Positions 15,054 to 24,406 are shown, counted from the first letter of the stretch. The stretch is 32,277 nucleotides of DNA from Acidobacteriota bacterium (GCA_003225465.1 QIAH01000384.1:1-32277), one strand, 5' to 3'. The notes: generated by a model from the sequence alone, not told the origin. Program-made: numbers and translations.

Positions 15054-15317
15054 TTACTTTGAGGATTGCTGGATGCCTAAGCGCTTGGCCATCTTTTCGT
15101 ACAAGAAACCCTCACCGGGGCTGTAAGGCTGAATCCACTCACCATCAATAACGAACTGGGGGATGGAGCGTTTTCCCGTGCGTCGAATTACCTCTTCAGC
15201 TGCTCCGGGGGTGATTTCGATGTCGATTTCTTTGTACGGAACATTGTTCTGGCGGAGGAAGCGCCTGGCCACGCGGCAGTCGGGGCACCAGAAGGCAGAG
15301 TACAAGATGAGTTCCAT
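15054..15317 (-). CDS. Glutaredoxin-family protein
   Basis: An 87-residue thioredoxin-fold protein: MELILYSAFWCPDCRVARRFL with the active site C-P-D-C, then the cis-proline motif RSIPQFVID and a C-terminal helix. CPDC is atypical (CPYC in classical glutaredoxin), and the protein resembles NrdH-like or mycoredoxin-like small redoxins. I use the ATG at 15317; a GTG two codons upstream (15323) is possible. There is no ribosome binding site. It is the third gene behind the cupin and PLP genes, with a gap of about 105 bp, so operon membership is uncertain. Confidence 0.85.
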   Translation of the reverse strand: MELILYSAFWCPDCRVARRFLRQNNVPYKEIDIEITPGAAEEVIRRTGKRSIPQFVIDGEWIQPYSPGEGFLYEKMAKRLGIQQSSK

Positions 15318-15422
15318 AGGCACAGGTTGAATACCGAACGAGCTTATAGGATACGGATTTCAGGAACAATCAAGTAATCCCGATTTCAAAGAATTTGGTA
15401 TTGCGGGCTAGTGGCGGATTCC

Positions 15423-16406
15423 TCAGCCGAAGAGTTTGGCCAACAATTGGGGGTGTATGTTGCTCCCCGTCAGGACGGTCGCCAGCACATCGCCGGGAAG
15501 ACTATGTGCCTGAATAGCCGCCAGTCCCGCAGCGCCCGCAGGCTCCAAAACAAGCCCCAGCGTGGAGGATGCAAGTCGCATCGCGTCCAGAAGCTGCGCG
15601 TCGTCAACGAGCACCATGTCATCGACGAGCGCGCGCATGCGTTCCACTGATCTGGCGACGGGAGCACTGACCGCAATTCCATCCGCGAAGGTCGTTGCGG
15701 CTCCCGTGGAAATCGCTTTGCCGGCCCGCCAGCTTTGCGCCATGGCAGGCGAGCCAGTCGCGCAGACACCAATGATTTTGGTTTGCCGCGAATGCTCCTT
15801 TACCCAGGTTGCGACACCAGTGATGAGAGCTCCATCGCCGACCGGCAACACAATTGTGTCGATGCTCCCAGCGAGAAGCAATTCGATCCCGATCGTGCCA
15901 GCGCCTTCACTGATAGACGGATCTTCGCCGTCCTCGACGAAGACGCATCGTTTATCCTCCGCTGCCTTGCGGCGCGCATGCTGTTTCGCGGCATCAAAGT
16001 CGGCCCCGATAATGCTGACGGTTGCTCCCAAGGCTTTCATTCTCGCTACCTTGTCAGGATTGACGTCAGTGGGAACAAATACCTCCACGCCTATGCCGCG
16101 ACTGCGGCCCGCGTAGGCGACCGCCTGCCCAAAATTTCCAGCCGACGCGCAGACCACTTTGAGCTTCGGATCGAGGCCGCGCATCAGGAAGCAGGCTCCT
16201 CGGCCTTTGAAGCTGCGAATTGGGTTAGCGGTCTCGACCTTCACGATCGTCCGCCGCCCCAGTGCGGCGCAAAGCTGCTCGTCGACGAACTGTGGGCTAT
16301 TGCGAAAGACCGGGTCAATGACCCTTGCCGCTTGCTCGATGTTGGCGAGTTTCAGATCGGTGGTCGTTGTGCTGTTCATGATCACAAGGGGATCTCTGTT
16401 GATCAA
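15423..16406 (-). CDS. PLP-dependent threonine/serine dehydratase-like enzyme
   Basis: A 327-residue fold-type II PLP enzyme. The PLP lysine is K67 in RSFKGRGA; CASAGNFGQAVAYAGR (about 90-105) binds the substrate carboxylate, and the glycine-rich phosphate loop appears as VGDGALITG, which departs from the usual GGGGL. It lacks the C-terminal ACT domains of biosynthetic threonine deaminase IlvA, so it fits catabolic threonine deaminase, serine racemase or a diaminopropionate-like lyase. The ATG used (16406) has no clear ribosome binding site; an ATG nine codons further in is possible. It follows the cupin gene by 36 bp on the same strand. Confidence 0.85.
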   Translation of the reverse strand: MINRDPLVIMNSTTTTDLKLANIEQAARVIDPVFRNSPQFVDEQLCAALGRRTIVKVETANPIRSFKGRGACFLMRGLDPKLKVVCASAGNFGQAVAYAGRSRGIGVEVFVPTDVNPDKVARMKALGATVSIIGADFDAAKQHARRKAAEDKRCVFVEDGEDPSISEGAGTIGIELLLAGSIDTIVLPVGDGALITGVATWVKEHSRQTKIIGVCATGSPAMAQSWRAGKAISTGAATTFADGIAVSAPVARSVERMRALVDDMVLVDDAQLLDAMRLASSTLGLVLEPAGAAGLAAIQAHSLPGDVLATVLTGSNIHPQLLAKLFG

Positions 16407-16442
16407 TCGGAAGCCTACGATTCTACAATTTGATCCGACGCG

Positions 16443-16802
16443 CTAGACGCGTTCCAGTTCGTGCAGGGTCCGCTCGTTCTGCACGTTGCCGGTATTGAGC
16501 GTCGTTGCCGGCTCAAACAGTACGATCCAGGCCTCTTCGTCAGCGACAGGACGATGCTCAACGCCACGTGGGACCACCAGGAATTCTCCTTCTTCCAGCC
16601 AGATGTGGCGGTCGCGAAGCTCCATGCGGAACCGGCCTTTGACCACCAGGAACAACTCGTCCTCGTGCTCGTGGTGGTGCCAGACGAACTCTCCCTTCAA
16701 CTTGTCCAGCTTCACGAGTTGGCCGTTGAGTTCGCCCGCAATATAGGGCTTCCAATATTCGGTGATCTTCTTGAATTTGTCGGCGATGTTTACCTTTTCC
16801 AT
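16443..16802 (-). CDS. Small cupin-domain protein
   Basis: A 119-residue single-domain cupin. Cupin motif 1 is GEFVWHHHEHEDELFLVVKG (G-x5-HxH-x3-E-x6-G), and motif 2 is GEFLVVPRGVEHRP; the histidines and Glu form a metal site. Such small cupins are sugar isomerases, dioxygenases or sensors; the role here is unknown. The start at 16802 is set by AAGGAGAT 5 nt upstream; an upstream in-frame start would add 41 unlikely residues. It probably forms a short operon with the PLP gene. Confidence 0.85.
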   Translation of the reverse strand: MEKVNIADKFKKITEYWKPYIAGELNGQLVKLDKLKGEFVWHHHEHEDELFLVVKGRFRMELRDRHIWLEEGEFLVVPRGVEHRPVADEEAWIVLFEPATTLNTGNVQNERTLHELERV

Positions 16803-16977
16803 GGAAATCTCCTTCTCAGCGAAAGGCTCCGCAGCCTGCATTGCGTGGCAAATTACTTGATTCCCGAACTCTCGCTGAGGTCGCAGGAAGTTGGGTTGCC
16901 ACTCGGCCCGGACACGAATAGACACTCAACATTCAACCGCAGAGGAGCCTACAATTGGTGAATCACGATACAAGATG

Positions 16978-17014
16978 CCCGGGTTCGCGTCCAAAGGGCG
17001 GACGCGAACCTGGG
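16978..17014. repeat. 37-bp palindromic hairpin repeat (copy 1)
   Basis: Arms of 15 bp (CCCGGGTTCGCGTCC, one G-U type mismatch) surround the 7-nt loop AAAGGGC and are followed by ACACCGTGC. Copies 2 and 3 lie at 17745-17781 and 30595-30631. Confidence 0.8.
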
Positions 17015-17056
17015 ACACCGTGCTTCTATCTGCTAATCCAGAGGAGTGATCAGTAA

Positions 17057-17674
17057 ATGAGACTTTATTCCGGTCTCCGCAAGGAAAGATTCATGCTGGC
17101 ATTGTGCGCGTTCTTCATGATCCCGCACATTGCTTTTGCTCAGACGAATGAAGTTCTGGGGGAAGTCGAACTGGTGGGTGCCACCAAGGTCGAGAAAACA
17201 TCAGGGGTCTGGGTGGACGGCCAATATCTCGGTTACCTGGAGGAGCTGAAGGGCACGAAGAAGATTCTACTGTTGCCGGGCAAGCACGAGATTATTGTCC
17301 GTCAAGGGGGATATAAGGACGTGCCCATTGAGGTGGCGGTTCAACCTGGACAGAAGCAGATTTTTCGCGTGGTCATGGAAAAAGATACCCGCCTTTCGGT
17401 GCCAACCGTCACCGCCGAGATCAAGTTGATGGTCAATCCGGAACGGGCTGCGGTTTTTGTGGATGATCTTTTCATCGGGCACGTTGCCGAGTTCCGAGGA
17501 GTGGGAAAAGCCTTGCTGGTGGCGCCCGGCAAGAGGAAGATCAGAGTCAGCTTGCCGGGATATCAAAGCTTCGCGACCGAAGTCAATCTCGTGGCCAATC
17601 AGAAATTCGAGCTTAAAACAGACTTGATCAAGGCTGGCTCGATTGAACCCGATCCCACGCCTGATCAGAAGTGA
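17057..17674 (+). CDS. Secreted protein with two PEGA domains
   Basis: A 205-residue exported protein: signal peptide 1-28 (ends IAFAQ), PEGA domain 1 about 36-108 and PEGA domain 2 about 121-190. Each has the strand-turn pattern GVWVDGQYLGY...LLLPGKHEIIVRQGGY or AAVFVDDLFIGH...LLVAPGKRKIRVSLPGY. PEGA domains are surface beta-sandwiches thought to bind envelope polymers. AGAGGAG lies about 10 nt before the ATG. The gene is flanked by two copies of the 37-bp palindrome (16978-17014 and 17745-17781). Confidence 0.85.
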   Translation: MRLYSGLRKERFMLALCAFFMIPHIAFAQTNEVLGEVELVGATKVEKTSGVWVDGQYLGYLEELKGTKKILLLPGKHEIIVRQGGYKDVPIEVAVQPGQKQIFRVVMEKDTRLSVPTVTAEIKLMVNPERAAVFVDDLFIGHVAEFRGVGKALLVAPGKRKIRVSLPGYQSFATEVNLVANQKFELKTDLIKAGSIEPDPTPDQK

Positions 17675-17744
17675 GCCAGGGAGCCGAGGACAATTTTTCG
17701 CCGGGTGCTTTGGGAAACAACCCATAAAAAGTATCCATCCTATG

Positions 17745-17781
17745 CCCAGGTTCGCGTCCGAAGAGCGGACGCGAACCTGGG
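17745..17781. repeat. 37-bp palindromic hairpin repeat (copy 2)
   Basis: A perfect 15-bp stem, CCCAGGTTCGCGTCC, with loop GAAGAGC and tail CACCGTGCC. The rest of 17675-17984 shows no further gene. Confidence 0.85.
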
Positions 17782-17984
17782 CACCGTGCCTGTGAGGTCT
17801 CGGCGGCACTGCAGGACGATTCTGCCCCAGGCCGCCCGGTAGTAACTTTAGTCGGTGGTATTTCCGTAACTTCTTTACATCCCGTTCCTGACTAGAATCT
17901 CTGTAACTCCCCTCCAGTTTTGTGTGGATTGCGCAGGTGCATGACCGCGCCGGTGTTGACTCATTCGTATGCGGCGGAGTGGAT

Positions 17985-19307
17985 ATGACCGAGGATGTGG
18001 GGACTTTTGAAGTTCTGGTGACAGATTGCCAGACGCGGGCTGGCTTGGCGGTGGCGCGGTCTCTGGCGCGGCACGGTGTGCGTGTACTGGGGCTATGTTC
18101 TGAAGTGGGCAGCCCGGCATTCTACTCACGCATTCTGCAGAATGTGCTTCTCTCTCCATCGGCGATGAACGAGCCTGAAGCCTTCGTCGAATTTACCCTG
18201 CAGGCGATTCGCAAATACAGGATCCAGTTGGCGATCCCGATCACCGACCAGGCTCTTCTCCTCTTTGATCAATATCGGGCAGGATTCGAGAGCCTGACGC
18301 GAGTGGCCATGGCCGCACCGATGGCGCTGCGCTCGGCACTTGATAAGCGTGTCAATCTGGATCTCGCGGTCAAACTCGGTGTGCCTTGCGCGAAGCAGTT
18401 CGAGCTGACGAGTTTGAAGCAAATCCCAGAGATGATGGCTACGCTCGGCTTCCCGATTGTCCTGAAAAGGCCCGGAGATCCAGTCGACAAGACAGTCCCG
18501 TCGTTCTCCTTCCGTGTGTTGTATGCGCAGAACGAACAGCAGTTGCGCGGTTACATTGCCGAACATTGTGCCCACGGACAATATCCGTTGTTCCAGGAAA
18601 TGGCGACCGGCGAGATTCACAACGTGTGCTGTTTTGCGGCACAAGGCGAGGTACTGGCGGCACACGAGTACCAGTCGATTCGGCGGCTCGAAGGCGCAGG
18701 TGTTTTCCGCAAGATCATCGAACCCAGCCCGGATCTGCTGCAGTACGCGCGCGCATTGCTGCGGGCATTGCGCTGGGACGGCGTCGCGCACCTGGGCTTC
18801 TTCGTCGACAAGAAACGCGATCGCGTGTGGTACATGGAAACCAATGGACGCTTCTGGGCGTCGGTGCAGGGGTCCGTGCATGCCGGCTGGGATTTTCCGT
18901 ACTGGGTATATCAATATTTCCTGCACGGGCAACGGCCGAATCCGAGGCCCATCCAGGTAGGCAGCTTGACTTGTTGGCGCCTGGGAGACTTGATTGCCTT
19001 GCTCAATTTCTGGCGTGGCGGAGACATTCCAGCGACCGGGACGAATCCGACCAAGGTCCAGACCGCTCTGCAATACCTGAGTGGGTTCGCGCCGAACGTG
19101 CACTCGGACATGTTTGCATGGGACGATCCTGTGCCCGCCGTAATGGAGTACTGGAAGATTCGCAAGCGGCTGTGGGGAATGGTCCAGAAGAAATTGACGG
19201 TTGCCCCGGCTCCCGCCAAAAAGGGAAAGCCGTCCGTGTTGGCAGCGGGCTTGGAAGTGGTCGAACTGAATACGGCCAAGCAGGACGAGGCGTCAGCAGT
19301 GAAGTAA
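17985..19307 (+). CDS. ATP-grasp superfamily protein
   Basis: A 440-residue cytosolic ATP-grasp ligase-like protein. It starts with a Rossmann-like segment (VLVTDCQTRAGLAVARSLARHGVRVLG), then the ATP-grasp core: KRVNLDLAVKLGVPCAKQF, the lysine K161 in FPIVLKRPGDP, LFQEMATGE, and metal ligands E285 and N287 in WYMETNGRFWASVQ. It resembles CarB-like/carboxylate-amine ligases of surface or peptide-modification pathways, but the substrate is unknown. I use the ATG at 17985, with GGAG 6 to 7 nt upstream; starting at 17922 would add 21 non-conserved residues. Confidence 0.75.
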   Translation: MTEDVGTFEVLVTDCQTRAGLAVARSLARHGVRVLGLCSEVGSPAFYSRILQNVLLSPSAMNEPEAFVEFTLQAIRKYRIQLAIPITDQALLLFDQYRAGFESLTRVAMAAPMALRSALDKRVNLDLAVKLGVPCAKQFELTSLKQIPEMMATLGFPIVLKRPGDPVDKTVPSFSFRVLYAQNEQQLRGYIAEHCAHGQYPLFQEMATGEIHNVCCFAAQGEVLAAHEYQSIRRLEGAGVFRKIIEPSPDLLQYARALLRALRWDGVAHLGFFVDKKRDRVWYMETNGRFWASVQGSVHAGWDFPYWVYQYFLHGQRPNPRPIQVGSLTCWRLGDLIALLNFWRGGDIPATGTNPTKVQTALQYLSGFAPNVHSDMFAWDDPVPAVMEYWKIRKRLWGMVQKKLTVAPAPAKKGKPSVLAAGLEVVELNTAKQDEASAVK

Positions 19308-19311
19308 GAAA

Positions 19312-19336
19312 AAGCCGCCAGTTATGCTGGCGGCTT
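19312..19336. terminator. Bidirectional terminator between the ATP-grasp gene and clpC
   Basis: A perfect 10-bp stem, AAGCCGCCAG-TTATG-CTGGCGGCTT. On the minus strand it is followed by TTTTTC, so it is strongest for clpC; on the plus strand the U tract is weak. Confidence 0.85.
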
Positions 19337-19337
19337 G

Positions 19338-19366
19338 TTAAGAGCTAAAAGCCAAGAGCAGAAGCT
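19338..19366. repeat. Heptad-type repeat abutting the clpC stop
   Basis: On the minus strand the TAG of clpC opens TAGCTTCTGCTCTTGGC and then TTTTAGCTCTTAA, a run of AGCTNNT-like heptads related to the arrays at 8794-8998, 12879-12934 and 24407-24434. Confidence 0.45.
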
Positions 19367-21809
19367 AGTTCTCGTAGAGCAACACGCCTTCGTTCTTCTC
19401 CGAATCCACCGGACGGTAATACAGCTTGTCGCCATCGAGGAAGACCTCGATGAAGGCCGGCCGCGTCGTGATGGTGCCCTGGATCAAGGCTTCTGACAGT
19501 GGATCCTCGATGTACTTCTGCAACGCGCGCCGCAGCGGACGGGCTCCGTAGCTGCGATCGGTGAGCGTCTGGTTCAGGATCCAGCGCTTCGCTTCGTCGG
19601 CCACGGTGACCGTGATCGAACGCTGCGCCAGGTTCTGGTTGAGCTGGCTGACCATGAGTTCGAGGATCTGGATCAGATCCTGCTCGCTCAGCGCGCTGAA
19701 CAGAATGATCTCGTCCAAGCGGTTCAGGAACTCCGGATTGAAGGTGCGCTTGACTTCGTTCTTTACGAGGTCTTCGATCTTCTCCGAAACCATCTCTTCC
19801 TTGGTCGACTGGAAGCCCAGGCCTTCGCGGCGCTGCAGGTGCCGGGCGCCGATGTTCGACGTCATGATGATGATGGTGTTCTTGAAATCGACGGTGTTGC
19901 CTAAGCCGTCGCTCAGTTGACCGTCCTCAAAGACCTGCAGCAGGATGTTGAAGACATCGGGATGCGCCTTCTCGATTTCGTCCAGCAGGACGACTGAGTA
20001 CGGTGCACGCTTCACGCGCTCGGTCAGCTGGCCACCCTCTTCGTACCCAACGTATCCCGGAGGCGAGCCGATCAGCTTCGAGACCGAGTGCTTTTCCATG
20101 AACTCGGACATATCGAAGCGAACCAGCGATTTTTCGCTGCCGAACATGAAATGCGCCAGAGTGCGAGCGACTTCAGTTTTACCGACGCCGGTTGGGCCCA
20201 GGAACAGGAACGAACCGATCGGGCGATTCGGGCTCTTCAGGCCGGCGCGGCTGCGGCGGATGGCGCGTGCCAGAGCGACAATCGACTTATCCTGCGAAAT
20301 GATGCGCTTGTGCAGCTCTTCCTCAATGCGCAACAGTTTCGCGGACTCCTCTTCCTTGATCGACATGATGGGCACGCCGGTCCAGCGGGACACGACGTCC
20401 TCGATGTCCTCGCGGCCGACCACGCCGGTGGAAGATTCGTCGAGATGATATTTTTCGCGAAGAGCGCGCAGGTTCTCGCGCTCTTTGCGTTCCTCGTCCG
20501 AGTAGAAGCGCGCCTTCTCGAATTCGTGATTCGCGATGGCGTTCTCCATGCGGTGAACGATGAACTTGATGCGCTTCTGGACTTCGGTGATCTCCTCGGG
20601 CAACGAGGTCTGACGCAGCTTCACACGCGCGCCCGCCTCGTCGATGAGGTCAATTGCCTTGTCAGGCAGGAAGCGGTCCGGGATGTAGCGATTCGAGTGC
20701 GAAACGGAGAAGTTGATCGCGTCGTCGGTGTAGGTGACGGCGTGGAACTTTTCGTACCGGTCCTTGATGCCGAATAGAATCTTGACGGCATCGGCTTCGT
20801 TCGGCGGCGGAACTTTCACCGCCTGGAAGCGGCGCTCCAGCGAACGGTCCTTCTCAATCGACTTGCGGTACTCGCCCGGCGTGGTTGCGCCGATACACTG
20901 AATTTCGCCGCGCGAAAGCGCGGGCTTCAGGATATTGGCCGCATCGAGCGAGCCTTCTGCCGAGCCGGCGCCCACCAGCGTGTGCAACTCATCAATGAAA
21001 ATGATGGAATTTTGAGACTCCATCAGCTCCTTCATGATGGTTTTGAGACGCTCTTCGAACTGGCCGCGATATTTTGTTCCAGCCACGATCAGTGAGAGGT
21101 CAAGGGCCAGGATGCGCTTGTCAGCGAGGAACGATGGAACTTCTCCATCGGCGATGCGCTGCGCCAATCCTTCCACGATGGCAGTCTTGCCGACACCCGG
21201 CTCTCCGATGAGCACGGGATTGTTCTTGGTGCGGCGGCAGAGGATCTGGATCACACGATCGACTTCGCCTTCGCGGCCCACCAGGGGATCGAGCTGGCTA
21301 TCCATGGCGGCCTGGGTCAGGTCACGGGAAAACTCGGCGAGCAGCGAAGATTCACGCTGCCGCTGGGGTTGCGCTTTCTCCTGGCTGCTACGGGCCAACT
21401 CCTCGCGAATCGTGGGCAGGCGCAAACCGCGCTCGTGCAAAATTTCGGCTGCAAAACACTTTTCTTCCCGCAGCAGGCCTAAGAGGAGGTGCTCGGTCCC
21501 AATGTGCTTATGCGACAGACGCTCGGCTTCTTCCGCTGCGTAAGCGAGCACGCGCTTGCATTCGTTGCTTAAAGGAAGATCAACCGAAGTCGAGACCTTC
21601 TCCCGGATCGTAGTATGTCCTTCAATCTGCTTGCGGATGGATTCCACCGAGGCATGAGAGCGCAGGAAACGATTGGTCAGGGCCTTGTCTTCACGCAGCA
21701 ATCCCAGTAAAAGATGCTCGGTCTCAATGTAAGGAGAGCCGAACTGACTGGCTTCATACCGCGCGAAAAAAATGACGCGCCTGGCTTTCTCTGTATAACG
21801 TTCAAACAT
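19365..21809 (-). CDS. clpC: ATP-dependent Clp protease ATP-binding subunit ClpC
   Basis: An 814-residue Hsp100 unfoldase with two AAA+ modules. The double Clp-N domain (about 1-145) carries [11 protein letters not shown] twice. D1 has Walker A GEPGVGKT (202-209) and Walker B IIFIDE (269-274). The UVR-like M region lies about 415-460 ([15 protein letters not shown]). D2 has GPTGVGKT (538-545) and VVLLDEIE (607-614). A GLGF loop (663-666) fits docking to ClpP, as in ClpA/ClpC and unlike ClpB. GGGAAGGGGC precedes the ATG at 21809, which family alignment supports ([13 protein letters not shown]). Its partner clpP is not in the window. Confidence 0.95.
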   Translation of the reverse strand: MFERYTEKARRVIFFARYEASQFGSPYIETEHLLLGLLREDKALTNRFLRSHASVESIRKQIEGHTTIREKVSTSVDLPLSNECKRVLAYAAEEAERLSHKHIGTEHLLLGLLREEKCFAAEILHERGLRLPTIREELARSSQEKAQPQRQRESSLLAEFSRDLTQAAMDSQLDPLVGREGEVDRVIQILCRRTKNNPVLIGEPGVGKTAIVEGLAQRIADGEVPSFLADKRILALDLSLIVAGTKYRGQFEERLKTIMKELMESQNSIIFIDELHTLVGAGSAEGSLDAANILKPALSRGEIQCIGATTPGEYRKSIEKDRSLERRFQAVKVPPPNEADAVKILFGIKDRYEKFHAVTYTDDAINFSVSHSNRYIPDRFLPDKAIDLIDEAGARVKLRQTSLPEEITEVQKRIKFIVHRMENAIANHEFEKARFYSDEERKERENLRALREKYHLDESSTGVVGREDIEDVVSRWTGVPIMSIKEEESAKLLRIEEELHKRIISQDKSIVALARAIRRSRAGLKSPNRPIGSFLFLGPTGVGKTEVARTLAHFMFGSEKSLVRFDMSEFMEKHSVSKLIGSPPGYVGYEEGGQLTERVKRAPYSVVLLDEIEKAHPDVFNILLQVFEDGQLSDGLGNTVDFKNTIIIMTSNIGARHLQRREGLGFQSTKEEMVSEKIEDLVKNEVKRTFNPEFLNRLDEIILFSALSEQDLIQILELMVSQLNQNLAQRSITVTVADEAKRWILNQTLTDRSYGARPLRRALQKYIEDPLSEALIQGTITTRPAFIEVFLDGDKLYYRPVDSEKNEGVLLYEN

Positions 21810-21885
21810 ATAGCCCCTTCCCCCTGGAGTTCGCCCGGAATGGGAACAGACCGCCCAGCCCCAGAGAACTCCCGGCCCTACCCAC

Positions 21886-21915
21886 ATTATGCAATCAAGA
21901 GGCCAAGAAACCCAA
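21886..21915 (-). promoter_or_regulatory. Predicted clpC promoter
   Basis: On the minus strand TTGGGT (21910-21915) and CATAAT (21886-21891) are 18 bp apart. The predicted start near 21879 gives a leader of about 70 nt. The rest of 21810-22053 shows no gene and no strong heat-shock operator such as CIRCE. Confidence 0.45.
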
Positions 21916-22053
21916 CCCCCTGAAACGTTTTTCTTAAGGGCGAATTACGAATGGCACTCCCGTGCCATGGACTCGGCCCCCATTTCTGTTTTCGTTCTCC
22001 GCCCTGACACTGTTGTCTGTCCTTCGTTTCCTCACCGATTTTTGCGTTCGGTA

Positions 22054-22767
22054 TCATACCGGCAACGATTCCGGCATGACTTCTTCGACGTGCCCTTGGT
22101 GCAGGCGCAGCACGCGATGACACCGGCGTGCGAAGGCAAAGTTGTGAGTAGCAATAAGAGAGGTCAGTTGATAGTCGCGATGTAGCCGTGCGATCAATGC
22201 AAAAACCGCCTCGGCCGTACGGCCATCCAGGTCGCCGGTGGGTTCATCTGCCAGCAAGATCTTAGGCTTGGTGATGAGCGCCCGGGCTAAAGCGACGCGT
22301 TGCTGTTCACCGCCGGAAAGCTCTCCGGAACGGTGGTGTCCGCGGGGCTCCAGTCCCACCTCGCGCAACCAGTGAATCGCGTCCCCCTGAATTTCGGGCC
22401 AAGGCTGCTGGCGCACCAGCAGGGGCATGGCCACGTTCTCCAGTGCCGTGAACTCGGGCAGCAGATAGTGGAACTGCCACACAAAGCCGATTTCACGATT
22501 GCGAAAATCCGCGGCGGCATCATCCGCCAGCGAATTCAGCTGCAAGTGGGCGCAGTATACGTCACCGAAAGAAGGACGTTCAAGAGCGCCCAGGATGTGA
22601 AGTAAGGTGCTCTTGCCTGAGCCCGACTCCCCTACGATGGCCAGCATCTCTCCCTTGCGTACTTCGAAGGACAAATTCTCAAAGAGCACCAGGTCTGACT
22701 CGCCTGAGCGAAAGACCTTTTTCAAGTTCTCGACCCGCAACACCGAGTCCTGCGAGATTAGATGCAA
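22054..22767 (-). CDS. lolD: Lipoprotein-releasing system ATP-binding protein LolD
   Basis: A 237-residue ABC ATPase of the LolD/MacB class. Walker A is GESGSGKS (46-53), the Q-loop glutamine is Q98, the signature is LSGGEQQR (150-157), Walker B is ILLADEP (170-176) and the switch His is 208; [18 protein letters not shown] and [10 protein letters not shown] are typical of LolD. It powers transfer of outer-membrane lipoproteins from the inner membrane. The start is TTG at 22767: AAGGAG (22775-22780) lies 7 nt upstream. A longer frame from 22971 would run through a promoter region. It is downstream of lolC/E but separated from it by 279 bp. Confidence 0.9.
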   Translation of the reverse strand: MHLISQDSVLRVENLKKVFRSGESDLVLFENLSFEVRKGEMLAIVGESGSGKSTLLHILGALERPSFGDVYCAHLQLNSLADDAAADFRNREIGFVWQFHYLLPEFTALENVAMPLLVRQQPWPEIQGDAIHWLREVGLEPRGHHRSGELSGGEQQRVALARALITKPKILLADEPTGDLDGRTAEAVFALIARLHRDYQLTSLIATHNFAFARRCHRVLRLHQGHVEEVMPESLPV

Positions 22768-22924
22768 TCTGCGTCTCCTTCGATACAGGGGGGCAGTTGC
22801 AACCGGAGCCCGCGCAAAATGGCGCTGAACCTTAGATGCTGCCCGGTTGCATGATGCCATTAAAACACGGGGCCCGCGGACAGCACCGAAACCTATTCCT
22901 AATATCGGACTATATGAGGCAAAC

Positions 22925-22966
22925 TGTATACCTGTTCTTGAACAGCGCAATGTGACGTTGGTCACA
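22925..22966 (-). promoter_or_regulatory. CRP/FNR-like site and second palindrome in a promoter for lolD
   Basis: A perfect TGTGA-CGTTGG-TCACA (22951-22966) matches the CRP consensus. TATACA (minus strand, 22925-22930) is a plausible -10; the site centre then falls about 41 bp before the predicted start, the class II position. Between them lies a perfect palindrome, CTGTTC-TT-GAACAG (22933-22946), a possible repressor site. Confidence 0.5.
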
Positions 22967-23046
22967 ATCAAAAAATTCGTGCATCTTTTACCCGGGAAAT
23001 TGTGGCCGATTTACGGGATTCTCCGCTCGTTAGTACTGTCGCGGCA

Positions 23047-24399
23047 TTACTCGTAGCGCAGGGCTTCGGCAGGCAGAATGCGGGCGGCAGACCACGAAGG
23101 ATACATGGTTGCGACAAAAGAGACTCCGATTGCAACCAACGCCACCAGCAGGCCATCCACCACGCGAGGCGCGAACGGCACATAGTCGATGGAGTAGACC
23201 TCAGGAGCCAGCGAGATGAGGTGGTAGCGTGCGCCCGCCCAGGACAAGGCATAACCCAAAACCAGGCCGATCGCTGTGCCGACCAGTCCGATGAGAACGC
23301 CTTGCGCGATGAACAGGCGCCGGATTTGCGATTTCCGGGTTCCCATCGAGAGCAGGACCGCGATGTCTTTGGTTTTCTCCATCACCATCATGGTGAGCGA
23401 AATGAGAATGTTCAGCGCGGCCACGAATACGATGAGACCGATGGTGATGAACGTAACCACGCGCTCCAGCCGCAGGGCGCGGAATAGTGCTTTGTTCTGT
23501 TCCATCCAACTGGTAGCCATGAAGCCCTTGCCCGCGGCTTGTTCCAATTCTTTGGCAACCACGTCTGCTTTGTAGATGTCATCGACCTTGAACTGAATCA
23601 CGGAAATGAGATCGCCGAGTCCGAAGAGACGTTGCGCGTCCGAGAGGCGCGTGAACGCCCATGAGGTGTCGTAGTCGAAGAAGCCCGAGTTGAAAATTCC
23701 GACCACGCGAAAACGGTTGTACTTCGGAACCATCCCAAAGGGGGTGAGTTCGCCCTGCGGGCTGGTAACGAGGACGACCGAGCCCACCGTTGCTCCCAGG
23801 TCGTCGGCCATATCCTTGCCAAGCACAATGGGCGGCATGGCCGCGACTCTCTGCTGGACCTCGCCGAGAGAATCGGCAGTTGTAGCGCCGGCGTCCTCGC
23901 CGGCTATTTTCGACTTCACGCCGCCGTCCGCGTTCAAACGGGAAATGTCTTCATCTACTGGGTTTGCTGTGCTCTCCTCCAGCGCCTCCGCTGACCCGAT
24001 CTTCACGGTGCTGAGCAGATCGCTGACTTTGCGCTCGTATGAAGGAATCATGCCCTTCAGCACGGCGCCGCGGGCGCGTGGACCGCGCGAAATCAGGACC
24101 TGCTCGTAGATGGCAGGGGCGGCAGCGACGACGTGCGGCTGGTGGCTTAGGCGATCGAGCAGCGCTGGCCAGTCCTTGATGCCGTCACTTTGCATGCGCA
24201 GCAGACTGACGTGCGAGGTCGAGCCGAGCAGACGCTGCTGCAAGTCCTGGCGGAAGCCGTTATTGATCGCAAGCGCAACGATCAGCGAGGCTACGCCAGC
24301 GGCCACTCCGAGGATGGAGATCGCGGTGATCACGCCAATGAACGCCTGCCGGCGCTTGGCGCGTAGATAGCGGGTTGCAACGAAAAGTTCGAAGCGCAT
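23047..24399 (-). CDS. Lipoprotein-releasing system permease LolC/LolE
   Basis: A 450-residue FtsX-type permease. The N-terminus MRFELFVATRYLRAKRRQAFIGVITAISILGVAAGV carries the first membrane helix; a large periplasmic domain spans about 48-310; three helices follow near 313-338, 362-386 and 410-432; it ends RILPAEALRYE. With LolD it extracts lipoproteins from the inner membrane. Only one permease gene is present, so it may be a LolC/E homodimer (LolF-like). It is about 50 residues longer than E. coli LolC because of an insertion near 140-182, part of which (IAGEDAGAT, residues 165-173) is the translation of a dispersed repeat. Confidence 0.88.
   Translation of the reverse strand: MRFELFVATRYLRAKRRQAFIGVITAISILGVAAGVASLIVALAINNGFRQDLQQRLLGSTSHVSLLRMQSDGIKDWPALLDRLSHQPHVVAAAPAIYEQVLISRGPRARGAVLKGMIPSYERKVSDLLSTVKIGSAEALEESTANPVDEDISRLNADGGVKSKIAGEDAGATTADSLGEVQQRVAAMPPIVLGKDMADDLGATVGSVVLVTSPQGELTPFGMVPKYNRFRVVGIFNSGFFDYDTSWAFTRLSDAQRLFGLGDLISVIQFKVDDIYKADVVAKELEQAAGKGFMATSWMEQNKALFRALRLERVVTFITIGLIVFVAALNILISLTMMVMEKTKDIAVLLSMGTRKSQIRRLFIAQGVLIGLVGTAIGLVLGYALSWAGARYHLISLAPEVYSIDYVPFAPRVVDGLLVALVAIGVSFVATMYPSWSAARILPAEALRYE
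23882..23912. repeat. Half of a GTAGCGCCGGC repeat inside lolC/E
   Basis: GTAGCGCCGGCGTCCTCGCCGGCT is nearly the same as the left end of the intergenic element at 25084-25179 (GTAGCGCCGGCATCTTGCCGGCTG). Here it is read in frame within the permease periplasmic domain. Confidence 0.6.
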
Positions 24400-24406
24400 G
24401 GAAAAC

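Noticed and set aside
17741-17781. Hairpin copy 2 as the terminator of the PEGA gene
   Set aside because: It lies 71 bp beyond the stop and lacks a U-tract, so the repeat explanation is stronger than a dedicated terminator.
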